A stretch of 64,000 nt of DNA from RGIG3528 sp964653855. Lineage in GTDB: Bacteria > Bacillota > Clostridia > Lachnospirales > Lachnospiraceae. This document shows, in pieces, positions 43,484 through 52,148 of this stretch. Each line of letters opens with the position of its first letter. The stretch's first letter is position 1. The stretch is taken from NCBI GenBank assembly GCA_964653855.1, contig CAZZFV010000003.1, forward strand, positions 1 to 64,000. The letters run 5' to 3'. Position numbers and translations under genes: made by a program. Below the pieces are notes generated by a model that worked only from the letters and a program-made list of their open reading frames with translations, was not told the DNA's origin and searched no databases.

Positions 43484-43512
43484 TTGACACGGGTGTTTTT
43501 TTAAAATATCAT
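43484..43512 (+). promoter_or_regulatory. Promoter of the SDR gene
   Basis: Perfect -35 TTGACA (43484-43489), 17-nt spacer, -10 TATCAT (43507-43512). Confidence 0.75.
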
Positions 43513-43524
43513 AATGAACGATTT

Positions 43525-43555
43525 TTCACCCCCGCGGAATTTTCACGGGGGTGAA
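43525..43555 (+). other. GC-rich hairpin in the SDR leader
   Basis: TTCACCCCCG (43525-43534) pairs with CGGGGGTGAA (43546-43555), a perfect 10-bp stem with an 11-nt loop, starting about 6 nt after the predicted transcript start. No T-run follows, so it is more likely a 5' stabiliser or protein-binding site than a terminator. Confidence 0.7.
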
Positions 43556-43587
43556 TGTTTGAGCAGGATTGAAACGGGAGATTTATC

Positions 43588-44313
43588 ATGAAAACGGCAC
43601 TGATAACCGGTGCGTCAAGAGGAATAGGACGGGAAACCGCACTTCTTCTTTCAAAAAACGGATATACGGTTTTTTTAAATTGCGTTAAAAATAAAGAAAA
43701 AGCGGAAAGTATCGCGCGTGAAATCGTGCGTGACGGAAACATGTGCGAGATATACGTGGGAAGTGTTTCGGATCCCGAGTTTGTTTCCGTCATGTTTAAC
43801 GACATAAAGAAAAAATACGGGCATCTCGATTTACTCATAAACAATGCCGCAATTTCAAAAATCGGACTTCTTACGGATTTAACGGAGGAAGATTTAAAAG
43901 AAATGATCGATGTCAATCTGTGCGGTGTGATAAGGTGCGCACGTGAGGCTGCCGCACTCATGACAAAAAATCATTCGGGACGGATAATCAATATTTCCTC
44001 GATGTGGGGACAGGTGGGGGCATCCTGCGAAGCTGTTTATTCCGCAACAAAGGGCGGAGTCGACGCGTTTACGCGGGCGCTCGGGAAAGAGCTTTCGATA
44101 TCGGGAATTTCCGTAAACGCCGTGTCTTTCGGAGTTGTGGACACCGATATGAACGGAGGGTTGACCGGCGAAGACAGGGCAGAACTTGAAGCGCAAATTC
44201 CCGCGGGGAGATTTGCGGATCCAAAAGAAGCCGCCGAAATGATTTTAAAGATTGCGGAAGCACCCATGTATCTCACGGGGCAGGTTATAAGATTTGACGG
44301 CGGGATGATTTAG
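43588..44313 (+). CDS. Short-chain dehydrogenase/reductase (FabG-like)
   Basis: A 241-residue SDR. The dinucleotide loop is TGASRGIGRETALLL (residues 7-21), NNAAIS is near 91, and the catalytic Ser and Tyr-x3-Lys appear in INISSMWGQVG and AVYSATKGG (near 137-160). The C-terminus (MYLTGQVIRFDGGMI) is the FabG-type ending. It probably reduces a 3-oxoacyl-ACP or similar carbonyl with NAD(P)H. No fatty-acid genes are adjacent, so it may not be the main FabG. It is transcribed from a strong promoter with a GC-rich leader hairpin. Confidence 0.9.
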   Translation: MKTALITGASRGIGRETALLLSKNGYTVFLNCVKNKEKAESIAREIVRDGNMCEIYVGSVSDPEFVSVMFNDIKKKYGHLDLLINNAAISKIGLLTDLTEEDLKEMIDVNLCGVIRCAREAAALMTKNHSGRIINISSMWGQVGASCEAVYSATKGGVDAFTRALGKELSISGISVNAVSFGVVDTDMNGGLTGEDRAELEAQIPAGRFADPKEAAEMILKIAEAPMYLTGQVIRFDGGMI

Positions 44314-44399
44314 CGGAAATTAACGTTAAATTTTCAATGACGGAATGACTCGGTTATATATTATTTTGTATTTTATGCTGTTTCAAAGGACATGTATTT

Positions 44400-45287
44400 A
44401 TGAAAATGCTTGCGGAAAGAATAAATTTTAAGGATATTTTTCTTATAATCGTGGGAACGCTTATTGTTGCGCTCTCCATAAATCTTGTGTTTGACCCGAT
44501 GGGACTTGATACGGGCGGAGTTACGGGACTTTCGATCGTAATAAGATATGCGACGATGAAATTTTTTCCCGATGTTTTTCCGAACGGTATCCCCGTATGG
44601 TTTTCAAATGTTTTGCTGAACGTTCCCTTATTTATAATCGCAATCAAAACAAAAGGCTTTAAATACATGATGAAAACGGGATTCGCAACGATAATGCTTA
44701 CCGTTTGGATTTATGTGATACCGGTTGTGCAAATACTCACGGATTCGATGCTTTCGGCGCTTTTCGGCGGAGTGCTTTCGGGCACCGGCATGGGAATAGT
44801 GTTTTCCGCAATGGCAACGACGGGCGGAACGGACTTGTTTTCGGCTCTTTTGCATGACAAATTTAAATATCTTTCGCTTCCCAAAATCCTTGCGATAACG
44901 GACGGAACCATAGTTGCGATCGGTATTTTGATATTTAATCTCGAAAGCATGATTTATTCGATTATCGTTGTTTATTTGGTTTCAAAAATTTCGGATGCGA
45001 TACTCGAAGGCTTAAAATTTGCAAAACTTGTGTACATAATTTCGGACGACGCGGATAAAATCGCCGCCGAAATCCTTGTGGTGATCGACAGAGGTGTTAC
45101 GGGAATACGCGTTAAGGGAATGTATTCGGGAAACGACAAAAAAATGCTTTTTTGTGCGGTCGGGAAAAAGCAGGTTGTGGAGCTTACGGATATTGTTTCA
45201 CGCATCGACAAAAATGCGTTTATGATTGTGACGGACGCAAGGGAAGTAATGGGCGAAGGATTCAGGGAAGTAAAAATCGACAATTAG
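44400..45287 (+). CDS. YitT-family membrane protein (DUF161/DUF2179)
   Basis: The 295-residue protein has five to six helices in the first 200 residues, with the DUF161 signatures NLVFDPMGLDTGGVTGLSI (near 25-43) and MATTGGTDLFSALL. A cytosolic DUF2179 domain follows (VVIDRGVTGIRVKGMYSG; AVGKKQVVELTDIV), a ferredoxin-like fold. It belongs to a large Firmicute family without an agreed transported substrate. It follows the SDR gene by 86 nt; no terminator lies between them, so readthrough is possible. Confidence 0.92.
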   Translation: MKMLAERINFKDIFLIIVGTLIVALSINLVFDPMGLDTGGVTGLSIVIRYATMKFFPDVFPNGIPVWFSNVLLNVPLFIIAIKTKGFKYMMKTGFATIMLTVWIYVIPVVQILTDSMLSALFGGVLSGTGMGIVFSAMATTGGTDLFSALLHDKFKYLSLPKILAITDGTIVAIGILIFNLESMIYSIIVVYLVSKISDAILEGLKFAKLVYIISDDADKIAAEILVVIDRGVTGIRVKGMYSGNDKKMLFCAVGKKQVVELTDIVSRIDKNAFMIVTDAREVMGEGFREVKIDN

Positions 45288-45399
45288 ATATGCTTTTTTT
45301 GAAAGTCCAAAAGTCTTATTTTATGCAAATTTACCAAAAAACAAATTTTTTTAGACAATCTTCACAAAAAATCAATAACTGATTTGGTTAATCTTAACA

Positions 45400-45428
45400 T
45401 TGTTATTTGTTTTTCGGTGGGATATTAT
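45400..45428 (+). promoter_or_regulatory. Promoter of the UgpC/MsmX-type ATPase gene
   Basis: -35 TTGTTA (45400-45405), 17-nt spacer, -10 TATTAT (45423-45428). Confidence 0.5.
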
Positions 45429-45475
45429 TTATTTAACTTTGCAATCAACCATGCATCTTTTAAGGGAGGACAAAA

Positions 45476-46618
45476 ATGGCAAGTTTATCACTCAGAAATA
45501 TCAACAAGACATATCCCAACGGATTTGTTGCGGTTAAGAACTTTAATCTTGAAATTGCCGACAAGGAATTCATCATCTTCGTAGGACCTTCGGGCTGCGG
45601 TAAATCAACAACACTTCGTATGATTGCCGGACTTGAGGAAATCACAGAAGGTGAGCTTTACATCGGCGATAAGCTTATGAACGACGTTGAGCCCAAGGAC
45701 AGAGATATCGCGATGGTTTTCCAGAACTACGCTCTTTATCCTCATATGTCGGTTTACGACAATATGGCATTCGGACTTAAGCTCCGCAAGACACCCAAGG
45801 ATGAAATAGACAGACTTGTTCATGAAGCGGCAAAGATTCTTGACATCGAGCATCTCCTCGATCGTAAGCCGAAGGCTCTTTCGGGCGGTCAGAGACAGCG
45901 TGTTGCCATGGGTCGTGCAATCGTTCGTAATCCTAAGGTATTCCTTATGGACGAGCCTCTTTCAAACCTTGACGCAAAGCTCCGTGTACAGATGAGAATC
46001 GAGATCTCGAAGCTTCATCAGAAGCTCCAGACAACAATCATCTACGTTACACACGACCAGACAGAGGCTATGACACTCGGTACAAGAATCATCGTTATGA
46101 AGGACGGTGTCATTCAGCAGGTTGATACACCTCAGAATCTTTATGATAAGCCTTGCAACCTCTTCGTTGCCGGATTCATGGGATCGCCGCAGATGAACTT
46201 CATCGATTGCGATGTTGTTGAAGAAAACGGCAAGGTTGACCTTCATTTTGTGGGCCGCAAGGTTACACTCGACGAGAAGCCTGCAAAGAAGCTTATCGAA
46301 GGCGGTTATGTGGGCAAGAAGATTGTTCTCGGTATCCGTCCCGAAGATATCAAGGATGAGGAAATCGCAATCAGCACTCTTCCCGGATCTACATTTGACG
46401 CGGAAGTCAGAGTTTACGAGCTTCTCGGTGCCGAAGTATTCCTTTACTTCACGCTTGAAGACAAGCAGGACAGAAAGAACCTCAACAATTCGGTTGATAT
46501 CACCGCACGTGTTAATCCTCGTACAACGGCAAAGGTCGGCGATACAATCAAGATTGCTCTCGATCTTTCAAAGATTCACCTTTTCGACAAGGAAACAGAG
46601 CTTGTTATTTACAACTAA
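45476..46618 (+). CDS. Sugar ABC transporter ATPase, UgpC/MsmX type
   Basis: The 380-residue protein has the CUT1-class ATPase layout. Walker A is GPSGCGKSTTLRMIAG (about 37-52), Q-loop MVFQNYALYPHMSVYDN, signature LSGGQRQRVAMGRAI, Walker B FLMDEPLSNLDAKLR and H-loop THDQTEAMT. A C-terminal MalK-like TOBE/OB regulatory domain follows (GIRPEDI; AEVRVYELLGAEVF). It stands alone, with its own promoter and terminator and no permease nearby. MsmX/MsmK-type ATPases are known to energise several sugar transporters at once. Codon use is smoother and more biased (CTT/CGT/AAG-rich) than in neighbouring genes, suggesting high expression. Confidence 0.93.
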   Translation: MASLSLRNINKTYPNGFVAVKNFNLEIADKEFIIFVGPSGCGKSTTLRMIAGLEEITEGELYIGDKLMNDVEPKDRDIAMVFQNYALYPHMSVYDNMAFGLKLRKTPKDEIDRLVHEAAKILDIEHLLDRKPKALSGGQRQRVAMGRAIVRNPKVFLMDEPLSNLDAKLRVQMRIEISKLHQKLQTTIIYVTHDQTEAMTLGTRIIVMKDGVIQQVDTPQNLYDKPCNLFVAGFMGSPQMNFIDCDVVEENGKVDLHFVGRKVTLDEKPAKKLIEGGYVGKKIVLGIRPEDIKDEEIAISTLPGSTFDAEVRVYELLGAEVFLYFTLEDKQDRKNLNNSVDITARVNPRTTAKVGDTIKIALDLSKIHLFDKETELVIYN

Positions 46619-46630
46619 AATTAAAATTTC

Positions 46631-46664
46631 AAATTCCCGTGAGCTTATCACGGGAATTTTTTTT
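46631..46664 (+). terminator. Terminator after the UgpC/MsmX gene
   Basis: A 12-bp perfect stem (46631-46642 with 46648-46659), 5-nt loop, then a run of eight T. Confidence 0.93.
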
Positions 46665-46891
46665 GTGCATTGCCATATAAGACGGTAATTTTTCGCGTAT
46701 AACTTTGCGCTTTGTTTGACAAACACAAAGTTTAATATGTTCTTTGCATTTTTTTTATTTTTTGTTTAGTTCAAAAGCGTATATTTTTGTTTATACTTGA
46801 ATATCGGTTTTCGGTTTAACAAAAAACAAAAATACAAATCAAAGAATTTTGGCTTTCTTTTTTGTAAACGGCTCACGAAAGGCAGGAAAAA

Positions 46892-49564
46892 ATGCTTGAA
46901 TTAAAAGATATAGTAAAAACATATGAGGTCGGCGACACAAAGATTGAAGCGCTTAAAGGCGTTTCGGTTAATTTTAGGAAGAGCGAGTTTGTTTCGATAC
47001 TCGGTCACTCGGGATGCGGTAAGACAACGCTTCTCAATATTATCGGCGGACTTGACACCTACACAAGCGGCGATCTTATCATAAACGGGACTTCAACCAA
47101 AAAATATAAGGATGCCGATTGGGATACATACAGAAACCATTCGATAGGATTTGTTTTCCAAAGCTACAATCTGATTCCTCATCAAAGCGTGCTTGCAAAC
47201 GTTGAGCTTGCGCTCACGTTGTCGGGTGTTTCTCCCGCAGAAAGAAGAGAACGCGCGATAAAAGCGCTTGAACGCGTGGGACTCGGAGATCAGTTGAAAA
47301 AGCGTCCCAATCAGATGTCGGGCGGCCAGATGCAGCGTGTTGCGATTGCGCGTGCGATCGTAAACGATCCCGATATTTTGCTTGCCGATGAGCCTACGGG
47401 TGCGCTTGATTCGGAAACAAGCGTTCAGATAATGGAGCTCTTAAAGGAAATATCGAAAGACAGGCTCATAATTATGGTTACCCATAACCCCGAGCTTGCC
47501 GAAAGGTATTCGACACGTATAATAAGGCTCCTTGACGGTGTTGTCGTTGACGATTCGAGACCTTATAACGGCGGACCCGATGAAACGATTACGGTTTCCG
47601 CACGCGACAAAGGTAAAAAAGCTTCGATGTCATTTTTAACCGCATTGTCGCTTTCCGCAAATAACTTAATGACCAAAAAAGGAAGAACGTTTCTTACGGC
47701 ATTTGCGGGTGCAATCGGTATAATCGGAATTGCGCTTATTCTTTCGCTTTCGGACGGCTTCCAAAAATATATCGACCGAGTGCAGGAAGAAACGCTGTCG
47801 ACCTATCCCATAACGATAGAAGCGGAGAGCGTCGACATGTCGAGCATGCTCACGACTCTTATGGGTGAGGCTACGGATGCCGCAAACGAAGAAGACGAAA
47901 ATTCGGATGACGAAAGTGATGAGAGCGATGAAGAAAGCAATACGATAAAGCCGCTTGACGTTACGACAAACATGTACAATACGCTTATTTCAGAAAAGAC
48001 GATAAACAATCTTCAGGACTTCAAAAAATATCTGGACGATCCGGACAACGGATTTTCGGAGCTTGTAAGCGCAATACAATATTCTTATGACATCAATCCG
48101 AAGATTTACGGAACCGACTTAAACGGTAAACTCTTACGTGTCAATCCGTCGACCGTGCTTGACGCGATGGGAATGAGCAACATGCAATCGATGTATTCGA
48201 TGTATTCGGAGATGTCGGGCTCGATGTCGTCATTATCAATGATTTCCACGGATCTTGACGTGTTCAGTGAGATTATGGATAACGATGAATTGTTGTCCGA
48301 GCAATACGATGTAGTTGCGGGACGGTGGCCGGAAGATAAGAATGAACTCGTATTTGTGATAAAATCGAACAATTATGTCGAAGACACGGCACTTTTTACG
48401 CTCGGGCTTAAAGATCAGGCAACGCTTTCCGCTTTCCTTGAAAACAAAGAGATTGCGGAGTCGGGAAAAGACGAATACACATATGACGAAATTATGAGTC
48501 TTACGTTTACATGTGTTCCGGATTATGCTTTTTATGAATATGACGAAGAGACGGGAGCATGGAACGAAATAAGTTCCGATTCCGATAAGTTTGACGAAGT
48601 ATTAAGCCGCGGAATAGAACTTAAAATCGTAGGAATAATAAGACCCAAGGATACGGCGTCGGCAACGGCTATTTCAAGTGTTATCGGCTATACAAAGGAA
48701 CTTACCGAATATTTGATCGAAGAAACAAACAAGTCGGAAATAGTAAAGAGCCAGATCGCAAATCCGGATATCGACGTGTTTACGGGGAAGCCTTTTTCGG
48801 GAACGGAGGAAGCAAAAACCGCGGAAACGTCGTTTGATTTAAGCACTTTGACACAAGAGCAGCAGGCATATTTTGCGGCACTTTCGGAAGAAGAAAGAAA
48901 CGCTCTTATCGCGCAGATGGCATCTCAAACGGTTTCCGAATCGACTTACGAAAACAACCTGACGATTCTTAATGTTTGCGACCTTGAAACGCCCACGACG
49001 ATAAATATTTATCCGAAGGACTTTGAGTCAAAGGACTTGATATCCGACAAAATCAAGGAATACAACAAAAAGTGCGAGGATGAAGGCAGGGAAGCCGCAA
49101 AAATCACATATACGGATTATATAGGAATCATGATGTCGTCGATCAGCACGATCATAAACGCGATAACTTACGTGCTCATTGCGTTTGTTGCGATATCGCT
49201 TGTCGTTTCGTCGATTATGATTGCGATTATCACGTATATTTCCGTACTCGAAAGAACAAAGGAAATCGGAATCTTGCGCAGTATCGGCGCGTCAAAACGC
49301 GATATTTCGAGAGTTTTCAATGCGGAAACGTTAATCGAAGGCTTTGTTTCGGGGCTCCTCGGAGTTCTCGTGACCGTTGCCCTAAATATTCCGATAAATG
49401 CGATAATAAAGCACTTCTCGGGACTTAAAAACATCGCGGCGCTGCCTTTTAATGCGGCTGTCATACTTGTTCTCATAAGCATTGTACTTACGATACTTGC
49501 GGGACTTGTACCGTCAAGAATGGCGGCAAAGCGTGATCCTGTTGAGGCTCTCAGAAGCGAATAA
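46892..49564 (+). CDS. MacB-like ABC transporter, ATPase and permease in one chain
   Basis: The 890-residue protein starts with an ATPase domain: Walker A LGHSGCGKTTLLNIIGG (about 35-51), signature MSGGQMQRVAIARAI, Walker B ILLADEPTGALDSE. A first membrane helix lies near 270-290 (FAGAIGIIGIALILSLSDGF). A large extracytoplasmic domain of about 450 residues follows, with an acidic Asp/Glu/Ser stretch near 335. The end is the three-helix FtsX-type core with the ERTKEIGILRSIGASKRDI motif. MacB-type pumps transmit mechanical force and move peptides or drugs rather than importing solutes. Here the ATPase is at the N-terminus, as in MacB. No partner gene is adjacent. A terminator follows. Confidence 0.9.
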   Translation: MLELKDIVKTYEVGDTKIEALKGVSVNFRKSEFVSILGHSGCGKTTLLNIIGGLDTYTSGDLIINGTSTKKYKDADWDTYRNHSIGFVFQSYNLIPHQSVLANVELALTLSGVSPAERRERAIKALERVGLGDQLKKRPNQMSGGQMQRVAIARAIVNDPDILLADEPTGALDSETSVQIMELLKEISKDRLIIMVTHNPELAERYSTRIIRLLDGVVVDDSRPYNGGPDETITVSARDKGKKASMSFLTALSLSANNLMTKKGRTFLTAFAGAIGIIGIALILSLSDGFQKYIDRVQEETLSTYPITIEAESVDMSSMLTTLMGEATDAANEEDENSDDESDESDEESNTIKPLDVTTNMYNTLISEKTINNLQDFKKYLDDPDNGFSELVSAIQYSYDINPKIYGTDLNGKLLRVNPSTVLDAMGMSNMQSMYSMYSEMSGSMSSLSMISTDLDVFSEIMDNDELLSEQYDVVAGRWPEDKNELVFVIKSNNYVEDTALFTLGLKDQATLSAFLENKEIAESGKDEYTYDEIMSLTFTCVPDYAFYEYDEETGAWNEISSDSDKFDEVLSRGIELKIVGIIRPKDTASATAISSVIGYTKELTEYLIEETNKSEIVKSQIANPDIDVFTGKPFSGTEEAKTAETSFDLSTLTQEQQAYFAALSEEERNALIAQMASQTVSESTYENNLTILNVCDLETPTTINIYPKDFESKDLISDKIKEYNKKCEDEGREAAKITYTDYIGIMMSSISTIINAITYVLIAFVAISLVVSSIMIAIITYISVLERTKEIGILRSIGASKRDISRVFNAETLIEGFVSGLLGVLVTVALNIPINAIIKHFSGLKNIAALPFNAAVILVLISIVLTILAGLVPSRMAAKRDPVEALRSE

Positions 49565-49620
49565 ATTATGTGAAACAGTTTTCACGTAAAAACGGATATA
49601 AGAAAACGGAAATAAAATAA

Positions 49621-49650
49621 AAAATGTGCGGTTATTGACCGCACATTTTT
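49621..49650 (+). terminator. Terminator after the MacB-like gene
   Basis: AAAATGTGCGGT (49621-49632) pairs with ACCGCACATTTT (49638-49649) around a 5-nt loop. Confidence 0.9.
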
Positions 49651-49709
49651 GTTTGTGATATAAAAATAAATTTAATGCTTTTTGTAAGCCGTAACACGGC
49701 CGTAAAGAC

Positions 49710-50096
49710 TTAATTTACGTTTAAGTCGTGTTCCGCTTTTACGTGATTTTTGATCGCGTTAAAGGTTTCTTCGCTTATTATATGTTCCATACGGCATGCG
49801 TCTTCTTCGGCAACCGCGGGGCTTACGCCGAGTGATGTGAGAACGCGCGTCAAAACCTCGTGGCGTTCGAAAGTTCTTTTCGCAACCGCGAGCCCTGCGT
49901 CCGTGAGATCGATTTTTCCGTCGCGTTCAATCGTTATATAACCGCTGTCCTTTAAGATTCCCATGGCACGGCTGATAGAAGGCTTCGAAAAATTCATTTC
50001 CGTCGCAACGTCTATACTTCTCACAAAAGGACTTTTTTGCGCAAGTCTGTAAATTGTTTCGAGATACATTTCCCCGGATTCCTGTAATTTTGACAT
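49710..50096 (-). CDS. DtxR-family metal-dependent repressor, iron-type ligands
   Basis: The 128-residue protein has a winged helix-turn-helix (SIDVATEMNFSKPSISRAMG) and a dimerisation domain (GLAVAKRTFERHEVLTRVL) but no SH3-like third domain. The N-terminal GEMYLETIYRL and the EEDACRMEHIIS segment put Met, Cys, Glu and His at the metal positions, as in DtxR/IdeR (Met10, Cys102, Glu105, His106), and not the Asp/Glu set of MntR. This favours Fe(II) as co-repressor. The ATG at 50096 follows GGAAGGTG. No feo or mnt gene lies in the window, so targets are distant. Divergent from the PucR-type regulator gene. Confidence 0.87.
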   Translation of the reverse strand: MSKLQESGEMYLETIYRLAQKSPFVRSIDVATEMNFSKPSISRAMGILKDSGYITIERDGKIDLTDAGLAVAKRTFERHEVLTRVLTSLGVSPAVAEEDACRMEHIISEETFNAIKNHVKAEHDLNVN

Positions 50097-50133
50097 ATAA
50101 ACACCTTCCTTATTCCCCAAAAATTACTTTCAA

Positions 50134-50162
50134 ATTTTAGCACATTATCAAAACATAGTCAA
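50134..50162 (-). promoter_or_regulatory. Promoter of the DtxR-type regulator
   Basis: Minus strand: -35 TTGACT (50157-50162), 17-nt spacer, -10 TAAAAT (50134-50139) preceded by TGC (extended -10). Confidence 0.65.
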
Positions 50163-50195
50163 TTTTTGCCTTTTAACGATTGCTTCATATTTTTC

Positions 50196-50224
50196 TTTTA
50201 TAATTATGTAAAATATGCTAAAAT
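50196..50224 (+). promoter_or_regulatory. Candidate promoter of the PucR-ftsEX run
   Basis: Extended -10 TGC-TAAAAT (50219-50224) with a poor -35 TTTTAT (50196-50201) at 17 nt. Confidence 0.4.
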
Positions 50225-50273
50225 AACTTTGTATGTTTATCGGATAGGATGACACTACGGAAGGGAAAAACAA

Positions 50274-51374
50274 ATGATTTCAAATCAGGTTTTACAAAGC
50301 ACGCTTGACGGCATCAAAGCAATAGCACGTACGGAACTCAGTGTTTGCGACACTGAAGGAAAGACGATTGCGACAACGATTTTGGAACCGATGAACTTTG
50401 AAAGTGCGGTTGTAAATTTTGTTGAATCGCCGGCAGACAGCCAGGTTGTGCAAGGCAATCACTTCTTTAAGGTTTATGACGACCGTCAGCTTGAATTTGT
50501 CGTAATCGCACGCGGCGACGGCGAAGAAACATATATGATGGGAAAGCTTGCGACATTTCAGATTACAAGCCTTACCGTTGCTTACAAGGAGCGTTACGAC
50601 AAGGACAATTTTATCAAAAACCTTTTGCTCGACAATCTCTTGCTTGTTGACATATACAGCCGTGCAAAGAAGCTTCATATCGAAGCGGAAGCAAGGCGTG
50701 TTGTTTATATAATCGAAACTCACGACGACAAGGATACGGGCGCGCTCGAAACCGTCAGAAGTCTTTTTGCCGGAAAGCCTCATGACTTTATTACCGCGGT
50801 CGACGAAAAGAATATCATTGTCGTAAAGGAATTAAAGCCCGGCGAATCATACGACGACCTTGACCGCACGGCGAAGGTCATACTCGATATGCTTAATACC
50901 GAAGCAATGTCAAAGGTAAACATTGCATACGGAACGATAATCAACGAAATCAAGGATGTTTCGCGTTCGTATAAGGAAGCGAAGATGGCTCTCGATGTGG
51001 GCAAAATATTCCAGAGCTCCGAAAACATCACGGCATATTCGCGTCTCGGAATCGGCAGACTTATTTATCAGCTTCCCATGTCTCTTTGCAAGATGTACAT
51101 AAAGGAAGTGTTCAGCGACGGCTCGCTTGATGAGCTTGACGAAGAAACATTGTCTACCGTAAACAGATTTTTTGAAGACAATCTTAACGTTTCCGAAACG
51201 TCGAGAAATCTTTACATTCACAGAAATACGCTTGTATACAGGCTTGATAAGCTTCAAAAGCTTACAAATCTCGACCTTCGCAATTTTGACGATGCGGTTG
51301 CATTTAAGATTGCGCTCATGGTGCTCAAATACATGAACTATGTCGAAAATACCGATCCGACCATGGTTCAATAG
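50274..51374 (+). CDS. PucR/CdaR-family transcriptional regulator
   Basis: The 366-residue protein ends with the PucR C-terminal helix-turn-helix (LNVSETSRNLYIHRNTLVYRL, near 305-325, then DLRNFDDAVAFKIALMVLKYM). It is preceded by a GGDEF-like sensor segment (VNIAYGTIINEIKDVSRSYK) and a less conserved N-terminal sensory domain. Such regulators respond to small metabolites such as sugar acids or purine breakdown products. It lies only 24 nt upstream of ftsE with no terminator between, so it is probably co-transcribed with the cell-division genes; whether it regulates them is unknown. Confidence 0.88.
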   Translation: MISNQVLQSTLDGIKAIARTELSVCDTEGKTIATTILEPMNFESAVVNFVESPADSQVVQGNHFFKVYDDRQLEFVVIARGDGEETYMMGKLATFQITSLTVAYKERYDKDNFIKNLLLDNLLLVDIYSRAKKLHIEAEARRVVYIIETHDDKDTGALETVRSLFAGKPHDFITAVDEKNIIVVKELKPGESYDDLDRTAKVILDMLNTEAMSKVNIAYGTIINEIKDVSRSYKEAKMALDVGKIFQSSENITAYSRLGIGRLIYQLPMSLCKMYIKEVFSDGSLDELDEETLSTVNRFFEDNLNVSETSRNLYIHRNTLVYRLDKLQKLTNLDLRNFDDAVAFKIALMVLKYMNYVENTDPTMVQ

Positions 51375-51398
51375 ACAAAAAATACCGAAGTAAGATAA

Positions 51399-52148
51399 AT
51401 GGCTAAATTTGATATAGAAAGAGAACTTAATAAAATTCAGTCGCCCGTAATATATTTTGACAACGTTTCAAAGTGTTATCAAAAAAATTGCGAGGCGCTT
51501 GGCGGTGTCACGTTTAACATAACAAAGGGCGAATTTGTTTTTCTCGTGGGCGATTCGGGCTCCGGGAAAACAACCGTTTTGAAGCTTATGCTTAAGGATA
51601 CGCTTCCCACAAAAGGACGCGTGTATGTGGCGGGACACGAAACAAAAAGGCTTTCGAGAAGCGCCGTTGCGAATTTCAGGCGCGGAATCGGAGTGGTGTT
51701 CCAGGATTTTAGACTTTTAAACGACAGAAACGTATACGAGAATGTCGCATTCGCACAGCGTGTGATAGAGGCGGATTCAAAGAATATTCAATATAACGTA
51801 ATGCGTGTTTTAAATCTCGTGGGACTCATAGACAAATCGGAAAATTATCCGGGAGAGCTTTCGGGAGGACAGCAGCAGCGTGTTGCGATTGCGAGGGCGC
51901 TTGTAAACAATCCCCTCATACTTCTCGCCGACGAGCCGACGGGAAACCTTGACTCTACAAGTTCAAAGGAAATAATGCATTTGCTTGACAACATCAACAA
52001 AAGAGGCACAACGGTCGTTATGGTAACGCATAATCTCGATATCGTGCATGAAATGCAAAAGAGGGTAATTACGTTAAATCACGGGAAAATCGTGAGCGAT
52101 GTTTCCAAAAACGGATATAACTCTTTTTCGGAGGCGGAGGACACTTGA
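51399..52148 (+). CDS. ftsE: Cell-division ATP-binding protein FtsE
   Basis: The 249-residue ATPase has Walker A GDSGSGKTTVLKLML (about 51-65), the FtsE-type VVFQDFRLLNDRNVYENVAF stretch, signature LSGGQQQRVAIARAL, Walker B ILLADEPTGNLD and H-loop VTHNLD. About 17 residues (MAKFDIERELNKIQS) precede the usual IxFDNVSKxY start. FtsE pairs with FtsX to control peptidoglycan hydrolases at the septum or side wall. Its stop overlaps the ftsX start by one base. Confidence 0.95.
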   Translation: MAKFDIERELNKIQSPVIYFDNVSKCYQKNCEALGGVTFNITKGEFVFLVGDSGSGKTTVLKLMLKDTLPTKGRVYVAGHETKRLSRSAVANFRRGIGVVFQDFRLLNDRNVYENVAFAQRVIEADSKNIQYNVMRVLNLVGLIDKSENYPGELSGGQQQRVAIARALVNNPLILLADEPTGNLDSTSSKEIMHLLDNINKRGTTVVMVTHNLDIVHEMQKRVITLNHGKIVSDVSKNGYNSFSEAEDT

